Of a stretch of 64,000 nucleotides of DNA, positions 57,418 to 64,000 are shown piece after piece. The DNA lies in NCBI RefSeq assembly GCF_002005145.1, contig NZ_CP019698.1, positions 1,240,001 through 1,304,000 on the forward strand, in the 5' to 3' direction. The translations under genes and the position numbers were made by a program. Source of the stretch: Desulforamulus ferrireducens (GTDB taxonomy: Bacteria > Bacillota > Desulfotomaculia > Desulfotomaculales > Desulfotomaculaceae). How positions within the stretch are numbered: position 1 is the first letter of the stretch; each line of letters begins with the position of its first letter. Under the pieces are notes generated by a model, which saw nothing but the letters and a program-made list of their open reading frames with translations, ran no database searches and was not told the origin of the DNA.

Positions 57418-57733
57418 TTCCATCCCATTTTTTGTGGGAATTATCTCTCTGTATCACGCCACTTTGTAAGGCGATAAGAGAGTTCATTATTTTAAAGGAC
57501 GACATGGGGGAGAACCTTTTTTGGGAATTCATTTCATTATAGATATCCAACTGACCAGATTGAATATCCTTGACCACCAAGGTACCAGTTAAACCATTGA
57601 ATGAGTTGCTTAGGTCTACAATATTTTTAACAGTATTGCCCGGTGGGGCTGTGGGGTTACTTTCTGCAATAGGTTTGCACCCTACTACTAGGGTAAGTGC
57701 AAGTAATAGAAACAGCAGCTTAGTTGCTTTCAA
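57386..57733 (-). pseudogene. Class D beta-lactamase, truncated
   Basis: About 115 residues on the minus strand. AGGAGG points to TTG 57733. The signal peptide and lipobox (LLFLLLALTLVVGCKP) are intact. The mature part starts like a class D (OXA) enzyme: GLTGTLVVKDIQSGQLDIYNEMNSQKRFSPMSSFKIMNSLIALQSGVI, where SSFK holds the active-site Ser and Lys (usually STFK), and NSHKKWDGTK follows. The text then changes to HAAYTAAN and stops; these residues are read from the opposite strand of the blaR1 remnant. About 150 residues, including the SxV and KTG motifs, are missing. One deletion that joined the two convergent genes explains both losses. Confidence 0.83.
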
Positions 57734-57806
57734 TGGCTTATCCTCCTCACAGATAGTTTCTTGCACAATGGCTCTCAGAGTTAACTAAAAAACACCTCCT
57801 TTTAGG

Positions 57807-57820
57807 ATTACAATTGTAAT
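57807..57820. promoter_or_regulatory. BlaI-type operator upstream of the bla remnant
   Basis: ATTACAATTGTAAT is a perfect palindrome with the TACA-N2-TGTA core. It lies about 75 bases upstream of TTG 57733 on the minus strand. Confidence 0.75.
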
Positions 57821-57957
57821 TCATGTTTGTCAACGGATAGTTAGTTATAAAGTTTAGCGGGGTTCCACAGAAGTCCCTATTTTGCCAGCGGGAAAGAAGG
57901 GATATAATTACAAATTGTCGAACAAACCACAAAAAGATATTTTGAGGGGTTAACGGC

Positions 57958-59835
57958 ATGGCCAAAGTAATATTTGATGAAAATAATACAATCTTTGCCT
58001 TAGACATTGGCACTAGGACTGTGATTGGGGTTGTGGCGACCTTTGTGGATGGCAATATTAAGGTACTGGCCCAGTCTATGGTGGAACATCAGAGTAGGGC
58101 TATGCTTAGTGGTCAAATACACGATATACCTAAGGTTGCCCAGGCAGTGCAAAAGGTGAAAGAGCAGTTAGAAAAAAAACTAAAGGTAAAACTGCACAAG
58201 GTAGCCATAGCTGCCGCGGGCCGTTCATTAAAAACCATTCGTTGCCGGGTTGATCAAGAGACAACAGGTGAACTGGAAATTGACCAGATGCAAATTAATG
58301 CCCTGGAACTATTGGGTGTGCAACGGGCCCAGGACTCCCTGGAACAGGATGCAAGCCAGGTGGGCAAGGAAAAATACTATTGCGTGGGGCACAGCGTTAT
58401 TGGTTATTATTTAGATGATTTTCCCATCAACAATCTAGAAGGACACCGGGGTAAGAAGATAGGTGCCGAGGTCCTGGCTACCTTTTTGCCCGTTTCAGTG
58501 ATTAACAGCTTACATGCGGTGTTAGCAAGGGTTGGCCTGGAGCAGCTCTACTTAACCCTGGAGCCTATAGCGGCCTGTGAAGTAGTGATCCCTGAACAAC
58601 TGCGCTTGCTTAATTTAGCTTTGGTGGATGTGGGGGCAGGCACTTCAGATATTGCCATTGCCAAAGATGGTACCATTACGGCCTACGGTATGGTGCCACT
58701 GGCAGGGGACGGTATCACTGAATTAATTGTTGAAGGTTTAATGGTTGATTTTCTGACTGCCGAGTCAATTAAGCGCCAGTTGTATCTGGGTAAGGATATT
58801 CACTTCCAAGATGTTCTTGGTGTGTCAATGACGGTCTCCTGTGAACAAGTTTTGCAGTTGGTGGAACCGGCCTTGGAAAAACTAGCCCAGGAAATTACCC
58901 AAAATATACTGGAATTAAACGGCCAGATACCGCCTAAATCTGTCATGTGTGTGGGAGGTGGCTCCCAAATCCCCACCCTGGTGGAGAGGATTGCGAGGAA
59001 GCTGAACCTGGTACAACAGAGGGTAGTGATTAGAAACCGTTCTAACATTAATTGCCTAATACAAGACAAGAAAAAAGCACTTTCAGGGCCGGATGGAGTT
59101 ACCGTTATTGGTATTGCCACCTTAGCTTATAAAAAACTGGGACAAAATTTTGTCACTGTATCGGTTAATGGACAGTGCTTTACCCTGTTTAATAGGAATA
59201 GGTTAAATGTACTCCAGGCCTTAGGTATGCTGGAATTCAATCCGCGGGAACTCCTCGGGCAAAATGGCAAGGACTTACATTTTACCCTCAATGGCAAGCC
59301 CAAAACAATTTTTGGGGAATTAGCTAAACCAGCAAAGATCACAGTTAATGGACACCCGGCTAACTTACAAACTCTCATTAAAGACGGAGATGTTATTTTA
59401 GTGGAGAAGGCAGTAAATGGTAGAGATGCTGCTGCCTTGGTGGAAGATATTTTGGCTGAAATGATGGAACAAAGAAAGGGTCAAGGTATGCCAATCCTTA
59501 CCTTAAATGGGGAAGTGGTTGCGGCAAAGACTCCCATATCACCTGGGGATAGCTTGGAAATTGTCTGGTGGGAGCGGGCAGAAGTAGCTGCAGCCAAAGA
59601 GGATATTACCGAAGAAAAACAGGAATCCCCTCAAGGTATACCGCTGGAGGTAACCGTTAACGGTATAAATATTAAAATGGAAGGTAAAAGGGAATATATT
59701 TTAATTGATATCTTTAATTATTATGATCTGGATATAACCTCTTTTAGCGGTCAGGTAAAAATTAAACGGAACGGCAATGATGCCGAGTATACCGAAGTAT
59801 TGCAAAATGGTGATAACATAGAAATATCTTTTTAA
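57958..59835 (+). CDS. FtsA-like actin-fold ATPase with C-terminal beta-grasp-like repeats
   Basis: 625 residues. The actin-like part spans about 10-390: FALDIGTRTVIGVVATF (phosphate 1), VAIAAAGRSLKTIRC, ALVDVGAGTSDIAIAKDGTI (phosphate 2) and VMCVGGGSQIPTLVERIA (adenosine site), as in FtsA/PilM. The remaining 235 residues look like repeated small beta-grasp domains (VSVNGQCFTLFNRNRLNVLQALGM; ITVNGHPANLQTLIKDGDVILVEKAVNG; LEVTVNGINIKMEGKREYILIDIFN...VLQNGDNIEISF), each with a NG turn and a GD(x)I strand like ThiS/SLBB. FtsA's C-terminal amphipathic membrane anchor is not seen. GAGGGG precedes ATG. Function is likely structural or related to pili, division or spore formation. Confidence 0.8.
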   Translation: MAKVIFDENNTIFALDIGTRTVIGVVATFVDGNIKVLAQSMVEHQSRAMLSGQIHDIPKVAQAVQKVKEQLEKKLKVKLHKVAIAAAGRSLKTIRCRVDQETTGELEIDQMQINALELLGVQRAQDSLEQDASQVGKEKYYCVGHSVIGYYLDDFPINNLEGHRGKKIGAEVLATFLPVSVINSLHAVLARVGLEQLYLTLEPIAACEVVIPEQLRLLNLALVDVGAGTSDIAIAKDGTITAYGMVPLAGDGITELIVEGLMVDFLTAESIKRQLYLGKDIHFQDVLGVSMTVSCEQVLQLVEPALEKLAQEITQNILELNGQIPPKSVMCVGGGSQIPTLVERIARKLNLVQQRVVIRNRSNINCLIQDKKKALSGPDGVTVIGIATLAYKKLGQNFVTVSVNGQCFTLFNRNRLNVLQALGMLEFNPRELLGQNGKDLHFTLNGKPKTIFGELAKPAKITVNGHPANLQTLIKDGDVILVEKAVNGRDAAALVEDILAEMMEQRKGQGMPILTLNGEVVAAKTPISPGDSLEIVWWERAEVAAAKEDITEEKQESPQGIPLEVTVNGINIKMEGKREYILIDIFNYYDLDITSFSGQVKIKRNGNDAEYTEVLQNGDNIEISF

Positions 59836-59861
59836 AAGGACCTTGAGTGGGGGAGAAGGAT

Positions 59862-60314
59862 ATGTCGGGTAAAATTATTGTGGATGCAGATGCCTGTCCC
59901 AAAACAGTGCTGGCTATTGCCCAAAGTATAGGCAGTGAATTTGGCTGGGAGCTTTGGACGGTGGCCAGTTTCAACCATAACATCCAATCCCCCCACCATA
60001 TCACAGTTGGCAACTCCTCCCAGGAAGCAGATATGCAAATTATCAATATCACTGGCAAAGGTGATATTGTGGTAACTCAGGATTGGGGTTTAGCTGCCAT
60101 GGTTTTGGCCAAGGGTGCCGGGGCCATTTCACCTGGGGGAAAAATTTTTCGCCAAGAAACAATAGACTTTCTGTTGGAGGAAAGGGAAATAAAGGCTAAG
60201 TACAGAAGGGGTGGCGGCAGAACTAAAGGACCTCGTAAAAGAACACCCCAGGACGATGAGGTTTTTGCCAGCCAGCTCAGAAAATTAATCAATGAATATT
60301 TGTCACAAAGCTAA
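59862..60314 (+). CDS. YaiI/YqxD-family protein (DUF188, PIN-like)
   Basis: About 150 residues: [21 protein letters not shown], then [79 protein letters not shown]. This is the UPF0178 family, with a PIN-like fold and acidic residues (DADACP, TQDWG) that could bind metal. Nuclease activity is suspected but not established. GGAGAAGG places ATG 59862 at 7-8 bases; ATG-like codons upstream overlap the SD. It follows the FtsA-like gene by 27 bases and may be cotranscribed. Confidence 0.9.
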   Translation: MSGKIIVDADACPKTVLAIAQSIGSEFGWELWTVASFNHNIQSPHHITVGNSSQEADMQIINITGKGDIVVTQDWGLAAMVLAKGAGAISPGGKIFRQETIDFLLEEREIKAKYRRGGGRTKGPRKRTPQDDEVFASQLRKLINEYLSQS

Positions 60315-60332
60315 TATGGTTAGAAAACACAG

Positions 60333-60394
60333 AAAAGCTTGGTTATCGTCTAATGGCTTAGAGCTTTATCGTAGACGACAACCAAGTTTTTCTA
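60333..60394 (+). terminator. Terminator after yaiI
   Basis: GCTTGGTTATCGTCTA and TAGACGACAACCAAG with an 18-base inner loop (ATGGCTTAGAGCTTTATCG region), then TTTTTCT. Confidence 0.82.
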
Positions 60395-60616
60395 ACGTTT
60401 TATAATGGTTTTTGTCATCAAATTATGTTAACATAATTCTGATACTGTATTTTCTAATTAGTTTGTATTTATGCAATTTTTAGAGACACTATAGCAGGAA
60501 AGTCAGAAATTTTTGTCGAAGATATCATGTATAATGTCGAAGGGTATAGCCTCTCCAGGCAGGTCATACCAGCATACCATAATACAAATATTAATTCATC
60601 ATGGGGGGATTTCTTA
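60395..60616. promoter_or_regulatory. Leader and promoter region of the glcD-like operon
   Basis: No gene seen. TATAAT at 60530-60535 could be a -10 box, but no good -35 lies at 17 bases. GTCGAAG occurs twice, directly before and after the -10 region (60515 and 60537 areas). GGGGGGA precedes ATG 60617. Confidence 0.4.
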
Positions 60617-61996
60617 ATGTCAAAGGCACAAGCAATTGAAGCATTGATCAAAGCAATTGGCAAAGAAAATGTTGTCACAGAACACGAAGAATTGGTTTGC
60701 TATTCATTTGACGCAACCGCTGATATGCCTAGCCAGTTGCCGGATGTTGTGGTGACACCTACCTGTACTAATGATGTGGTGGAAATTTTAAAAGTTGCTA
60801 ATCAATACAAAATCCCCATTTACCCTAGAGGCTCTGGTACCAATCTATGTGGCGATACCATTCCTTTGCAGGGGGGTATAGTATTAAGAACACAAAAAAT
60901 GAACAAAATCCTGGAGGTAGATGCAGATAATTTGGTGGCAGTGGTTCAGCCCGGTGTGGTGATAAATGACCTAAATATTGCTGTGGCTCCCTACGGTTTA
61001 ATTTATCCCCCAGACCCTGGTACTGTACTCACTGCCACTATGGGCGGCAGTGTTTCTGAATGCTCCGGCGGACTCAGGGGACTAAAATATGGTGTCACTA
61101 AAAATTATGTGATGGGTTTGGAAGTTGTCATGGTTGATGGCTCAGTGGTTCGTTTTGGCGGTAAGACCGTGAAAAACGTTACTGCCTATGATATGGTGAA
61201 ATTGTTTACCGGTGCGGAGGGTACCCTGGGCATTATTACCGAGATTACAGTTAAACTTATCCCTGCGCCTGAAACCAAAAAATCCATGCTGGCTCACTTT
61301 GCTAAATTAGAGGATGCGGGTAATACCGTTACTGAAATTATTAGAAGCAAAGTAATTCCTGCCACTATGGAGATTATGGACCAAGTAACTATCCGTACGG
61401 TGGAAAACTTTGCCAAGGTGGGTCTGCCCACCGATGCAGAAGCTTTGCTGCTTATAGAAGTGGACGGTATTCCCGAAGTGGTAGAGCGTGAAGCAATGGC
61501 CGTTGTCAAAGCAGTGGAGAAACATAATGGTGTCATCAAAGTGGCCAAGGATGATAAGGAACGTGATAATCTGTGGGCCGCCCGCCGGGCAGCACTGCCA
61601 GCTTTGGCACAAATGAAGCCCACCACTGTATTAGAAGATGCCACAGTACCCCGCAGCAGACTAACTGAAATGTTATTGAGATTGCAGGATATTGCCAAGA
61701 AGTACGACTTAACCATTGGTACCTTTGGACATGCTGGGGACGGTAATTTGCACCCCACCATCCTTACCGACGAGCGGAACGCCGAAGAAATGAAACGAGT
61801 TCACGCAGCGGTGGATGAAATCTTTAAAACTGCTTTGGAACTGGGTGGTACCATCAGTGGTGAGCATGGTATTGGTATGGCCAAAGCTAAATATCTGCCC
61901 TTGGAGTTTGGTGATCAGGGCGTTGAAGTAATGAAGAAAGTGAAGCGGGCACTGGATCCTGAGAACTTACTGAATCCTGGCAAAATGATGGGCTAA
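60617..61996 (+). CDS. glcD: FAD-linked oxidase, GlcD / D-lactate dehydrogenase type
   Basis: 459 residues. The FAD domain (PCMH) has VVTPTCTNDVVEILKVANQYKIPIYPRGSGTNLCGDTIPLQGGIVL, PPDPGTVLTATMGGSVSECSGGLRGLKYG and GKTVKNVTAYDMVKLFTGAEGTLGIITE. The C-terminal domain holds TFGHAGDGNLHPTI and GGTISGEHGIGMAK, with the His residues for substrate. GlcD-type proteins oxidise glycolate or D-lactate and pass electrons to the partner Fe-S protein. GGGGGGA lies about 7 bases before ATG 60617. The in-frame ATG at 60527 lies upstream of the -10 region and is not used. The partner gene follows after 13 bases. Confidence 0.93.
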   Translation: MSKAQAIEALIKAIGKENVVTEHEELVCYSFDATADMPSQLPDVVVTPTCTNDVVEILKVANQYKIPIYPRGSGTNLCGDTIPLQGGIVLRTQKMNKILEVDADNLVAVVQPGVVINDLNIAVAPYGLIYPPDPGTVLTATMGGSVSECSGGLRGLKYGVTKNYVMGLEVVMVDGSVVRFGGKTVKNVTAYDMVKLFTGAEGTLGIITEITVKLIPAPETKKSMLAHFAKLEDAGNTVTEIIRSKVIPATMEIMDQVTIRTVENFAKVGLPTDAEALLLIEVDGIPEVVEREAMAVVKAVEKHNGVIKVAKDDKERDNLWAARRAALPALAQMKPTTVLEDATVPRSRLTEMLLRLQDIAKKYDLTIGTFGHAGDGNLHPTILTDERNAEEMKRVHAAVDEIFKTALELGGTISGEHGIGMAKAKYLPLEFGDQGVEVMKKVKRALDPENLLNPGKMMG

Positions 61997-62009
61997 AGGA
62001 GGGCAGGTT

Positions 62010-63281
62010 ATGGCAATATACGATAATATGCAAGCAATGGAAGAAGAAATTATTAAATGTATGAAATGCGGTAACTGCCAGGCTGTCTGTCCGGTTTATA
62101 AAGAGGTTTCCACCGAATCAGGGGTAGCCAGAGGTAAGATACAATTGGCTGCCAAAATTCTCAGGGGAGAAGCAAAATATACACCGGAATTATATAAAAA
62201 ATTTGACCTCTGTTTGCAATGTCAGGCCTGCAGTGCTAACTGTCCCTGCGGTGTTAAAGCCCATAAAATTATTATGGCAGCAAGGGCTGAACTAACCAGA
62301 CAGGATATGTTGCCCTTTGCTAAAAAGGCTGCCTTTAATGTTTTGCGCAGACCGGCATTGTTTGACTTTGGTTTACGCCTTGGTAGTACCTTCCAGAGTT
62401 TAGCCTTCAAGAAAAATGACACCGGCATGAGCCCGCGCTTTCCCATTGGTTTAGAAATGCGTCGGGTGATACCTGCACTGGCAGATAAACCGCTGCGGTC
62501 TGAACTTCCTGAGGTAAATGCGGTGGCTAACGCCAAAAGAAAGGTAGCTTTCTTTACTGGCTGTGTTACTAATTACATTTATACCAATGTGGGCAAAGCG
62601 GTGGTGGAAGTGCTTAACCACAACGGAGTGGATGTAATTATTCCTAAGGAGCAGCATTGCTGTGGGGCTCCAGCCACCATTAACGGTGATATAGAGACAG
62701 GTAAAGCCATGGCTAAATCCCATGTGGATATTTTCAGCAAACTTGATGTAGAAGCCATTATTACCGTTTGTGGTACTTGTGGTGGTACCTTTGAACAAAA
62801 ATATCTGGAATTACTGGCAGATGATCCGGTCTATGCAGAAAAAGCCAAGGTCGTGGCCAGTAAAATTCGTGACATTGCCGAATATCTTGTGGATGAATTG
62901 CAGGTAGATTTTAGTCAGCTGGGTAACGTACCCATTACCTTTACCTACCATGAACCCTGTCATATTGGCAGAGGCATGGGACTAACCCGTCAACCTCTGG
63001 AGATGCTGACTAAACTTCCGGGGATCACCTATAAGCCCATGTCGCAACCTAACCGTTGCTGCGGTGGGGCAGGATCCTTTAGTCTAACTAACTATGATGT
63101 TTCTTACGGGATTCTTCAGAAAAAGATAGACGATATCCAAAGTACCAATGCCAATGTAGTGGTTACCGGCTGCGGTTCCTGCCGTATGCAGCTTGAGGAT
63201 GGTTTAGCCCAGGGCAAACTGCCGCATAAAGTAATGCACGTCATAGAAGTGGTTCAGCAGGCTTACCGTAACGCTAAGTAA
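62010..63281 (+). CDS. glcF: GlcF/lactate-dehydrogenase-type Fe-S protein (CCG domain)
   Basis: 423 residues. Two N-terminal [4Fe-4S] motifs, CMKCGNCQAVCPVYKE and CLQCQACSANCPCGVK, precede two CCG domains: CCGAPATINGD and CGTCGGTFEQ in the first; EPCHIGRGMG, CCGGAGSFS and CGSCRMQLEDGL in the second. CCG domains bind noncubane clusters in HdrB and clusters in GlcF/LutA-like proteins. It forms a complex with GlcD and delivers electrons from 2-hydroxyacid oxidation, probably to menaquinone or ETF. AAAGGAGGG lies 8 bases before ATG. Both genes fit growth on lactate by a sulfate reducer. A strong terminator follows. Confidence 0.93.
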   Translation: MAIYDNMQAMEEEIIKCMKCGNCQAVCPVYKEVSTESGVARGKIQLAAKILRGEAKYTPELYKKFDLCLQCQACSANCPCGVKAHKIIMAARAELTRQDMLPFAKKAAFNVLRRPALFDFGLRLGSTFQSLAFKKNDTGMSPRFPIGLEMRRVIPALADKPLRSELPEVNAVANAKRKVAFFTGCVTNYIYTNVGKAVVEVLNHNGVDVIIPKEQHCCGAPATINGDIETGKAMAKSHVDIFSKLDVEAIITVCGTCGGTFEQKYLELLADDPVYAEKAKVVASKIRDIAEYLVDELQVDFSQLGNVPITFTYHEPCHIGRGMGLTRQPLEMLTKLPGITYKPMSQPNRCCGGAGSFSLTNYDVSYGILQKKIDDIQSTNANVVVTGCGSCRMQLEDGLAQGKLPHKVMHVIEVVQQAYRNAK

Positions 63282-63293
63282 GGATAATTTAGT

Positions 63294-63338
63294 AAGGGGA
63301 GCGTCCATCACTACGGTGAGGTGACGCTCCCTTTTTTG
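63294..63338 (+). terminator. Terminator of the glcDF-like operon
   Basis: AAGGGGAGCGTC, loop, GACGCTCCCTT, then TTTT. Long G/C-rich stem. Confidence 0.9.
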
Positions 63339-63599
63339 TGGCTGTCAGTCAGCGGCCTTAGATTTAAGGCTTTAGGCTAATGTTTTACAACAACATTTAA
63401 TTTATGCATTACTTTTTGGCGAACCTTGCCAGCATGCCTGGAATACTATGTAAAGTCATGGTTTAGTGCAGGTAATGAGACTAGGAAAAACGGTTACTAC
63501 TGTCACAAAATTTTTGTTGAAAAATTTATTTTAGAAAAAGAGAAACCAAGCAGGAAGATCACCTTATACGTCGAATAATAATCGATTGTCTGCCAAATA
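63339..63599. other. Non-coding stretch without a recognised feature
   Basis: No coding frame with a ribosome binding site. The second half is AT-rich (63510-63545) and probably contains the promoter of the leader that follows; I could not choose a convincing -35/-10 pair. Confidence 0.5.
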
Positions 63600-63970
63600 A
63601 GGCTCAGGAGTAAGGAATTCCTGAGGAAAATCTAAGGAAATGTTAAACCAGTTAGGTCGGTTAGAGGTAGGGATACAACGGCGTTTCTACCACTGCTAAA
63701 AAGGCAGAACCGGCATTGGCCTAAACGCGCAGCTATTCCCCAGGCCATTGGCAGGGCGGGCCAGGATGGTTTAACCTTTCGGAGAAGCACCGTTGTGTAC
63801 TCCACTCCTTGGGAATTGCCAGAGAGTATGACAGTAGAAAAACGGTAAAAAGGCAGAGCCATCGTAAACCCTTTGGTAGGGAAGCATTATCCTGTTGCCA
63901 CTGTGGTTGATGGTCAAAAAATTCGGGGGTGTTATAACGAAACACAACTTGCCTGACCAAAGTCAGGCCA
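63600..63970 (+). ncRNA. Candidate structured RNA leader upstream of the next gene
   Basis: No credible coding frame, but many paired elements. A 9-bp long-range stem, GTTAAACCA (63642-63650) with TGGTTTAAC (63767-63775), encloses CTGC(T)/(G)GCAG (63693-63707), GGTAG/CTACC (63666-63691) and GGCCT/AGGCC (63718-63746). Outside it lie CTCAGGA/TCCTGAG (63603-63625), CCCT/AGGG (63870-63881), GTGTT/AACAC (63929-63945) and GCCTGAC-CAAA-GTCAGGC (63951-63968), the last directly before the SD. I could not match it to a riboswitch class I know; no T-box, cobalamin, c-di-GMP or SAM consensus was seen. The type is inference. Confidence 0.5.
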
Positions 63971-63987
63971 CGGGAGGAGAATGAAAG

Positions 63988-64000
63988 ATGTCAGTAAGAG
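63988..64000 (+). CDS. Start of a further gene (partial, 3' end outside window)
   Basis: GGGAGGAG at 63972-63979 is about 8 bases from ATG 63988, followed by TCA GTA AGA (MSVR). Too short to identify. An ATG at 63981 is too close to the SD. Confidence 0.6.

Noticed and set aside
63632-63960. Minus-strand frames of 75-76 residues near the end of the window
   Set aside because: No SD, no known motif, and the DNA is full of hairpins that better explain its structure.
1-64000. rRNA, tRNA, tmRNA or RNase P genes, prophage and insertion sequences
   Set aside because: I looked for conserved words and transposase motifs and saw none; absence is by reading, not by a covariance or profile search.

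Overview
The window looks like chromosome from a Gram-positive, spore-forming strict anaerobe of the Desulfotomaculum/Desulforamulus type (Peptococcaceae). That placement is inference. It rests on a SleB-type germination hydrolase, low-to-moderate GC, strong AGGAGG ribosome binding sites, HdrA/MvhD electron-transfer genes, an ETF/FixCX module, a hybrid-cluster protein, lactate/glycolate-type dehydrogenase genes, and two in-frame UGA codons that read as selenocysteine. I saw no rRNA, tRNA, CRISPR array or intact insertion sequence.

Layout. 1-2.6 kb: end of an HdrA, a UGA-containing MvhD, an FrhB/FdhB-type Fe-S protein, a TM1266-type regulator and a tiny Cys-rich protein. 2.6-6.6 kb: Na+/solute symporter, SleB, asparaginase II, two small membrane proteins. 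6.9-13.7 kb: a 1,481-residue HdrA with a GltD-like oxidoreductase inserted in it, then a shortened HdrA paralogue whose best start signal is out of frame. 14.1-18.3 kb: a UPF0251 regulator, Mrp, two ferredoxin-containing MinD-type ATPases and two NifX-like proteins, similar in content to the orange-protein (ORP) operon of Desulfovibrio. 18.3-31 kb: mostly housekeeping genes (CoA-transferase, Hsp33, an SdpR/SdpI-like pair, SanA, amidohydrolase, GGDEF/EAL protein, ReoY/YpiB, RluA, MFS). 31-39 kb: GlpX, then an ECF sigma / membrane propeller / large envelope protein / ABC transporter operon, then DeoC. 39-51 kb: radical SAM protein, Lon-like protease, beta-helix protein, ferredoxin, cysteine synthase, a SelW-like selenoprotein, a VanW/G5-like protein, glycogen phosphorylase. 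51-55 kb: etfBA-fixCX. 55-57.8 kb: hcp, then a decayed bla locus with an intact-looking blaI and its operators. 58-63.3 kb: an FtsA-like protein, YaiI and a GlcD/GlcF pair. The last 400 bases before the next gene look like a structured RNA leader.

How they fit together. Much of the window concerns low-potential electron flow. HdrA-type proteins bifurcate or confurcate electrons, MvhD and the FrhB/FdhB-like subunit link HdrA to donors, the ETF/Fix complex joins NAD(H), quinone and ferredoxin pools, and GlcD/GlcF oxidises a 2-hydroxyacid. No HdrB or HdrC is visible, so the final acceptors of the Hdr modules are unknown. Both selenoproteins need SelA/SelB/SelC/SelD from elsewhere in the genome.

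The strongest leads are the two UGA/SECIS-like genes, the HdrA-GltD fusion, the ECF/propeller/ABC operon, the candidate structured RNA at 63.6-63.97 kb, and the bla remnant whose operators survive although its sensor and enzyme are destroyed.
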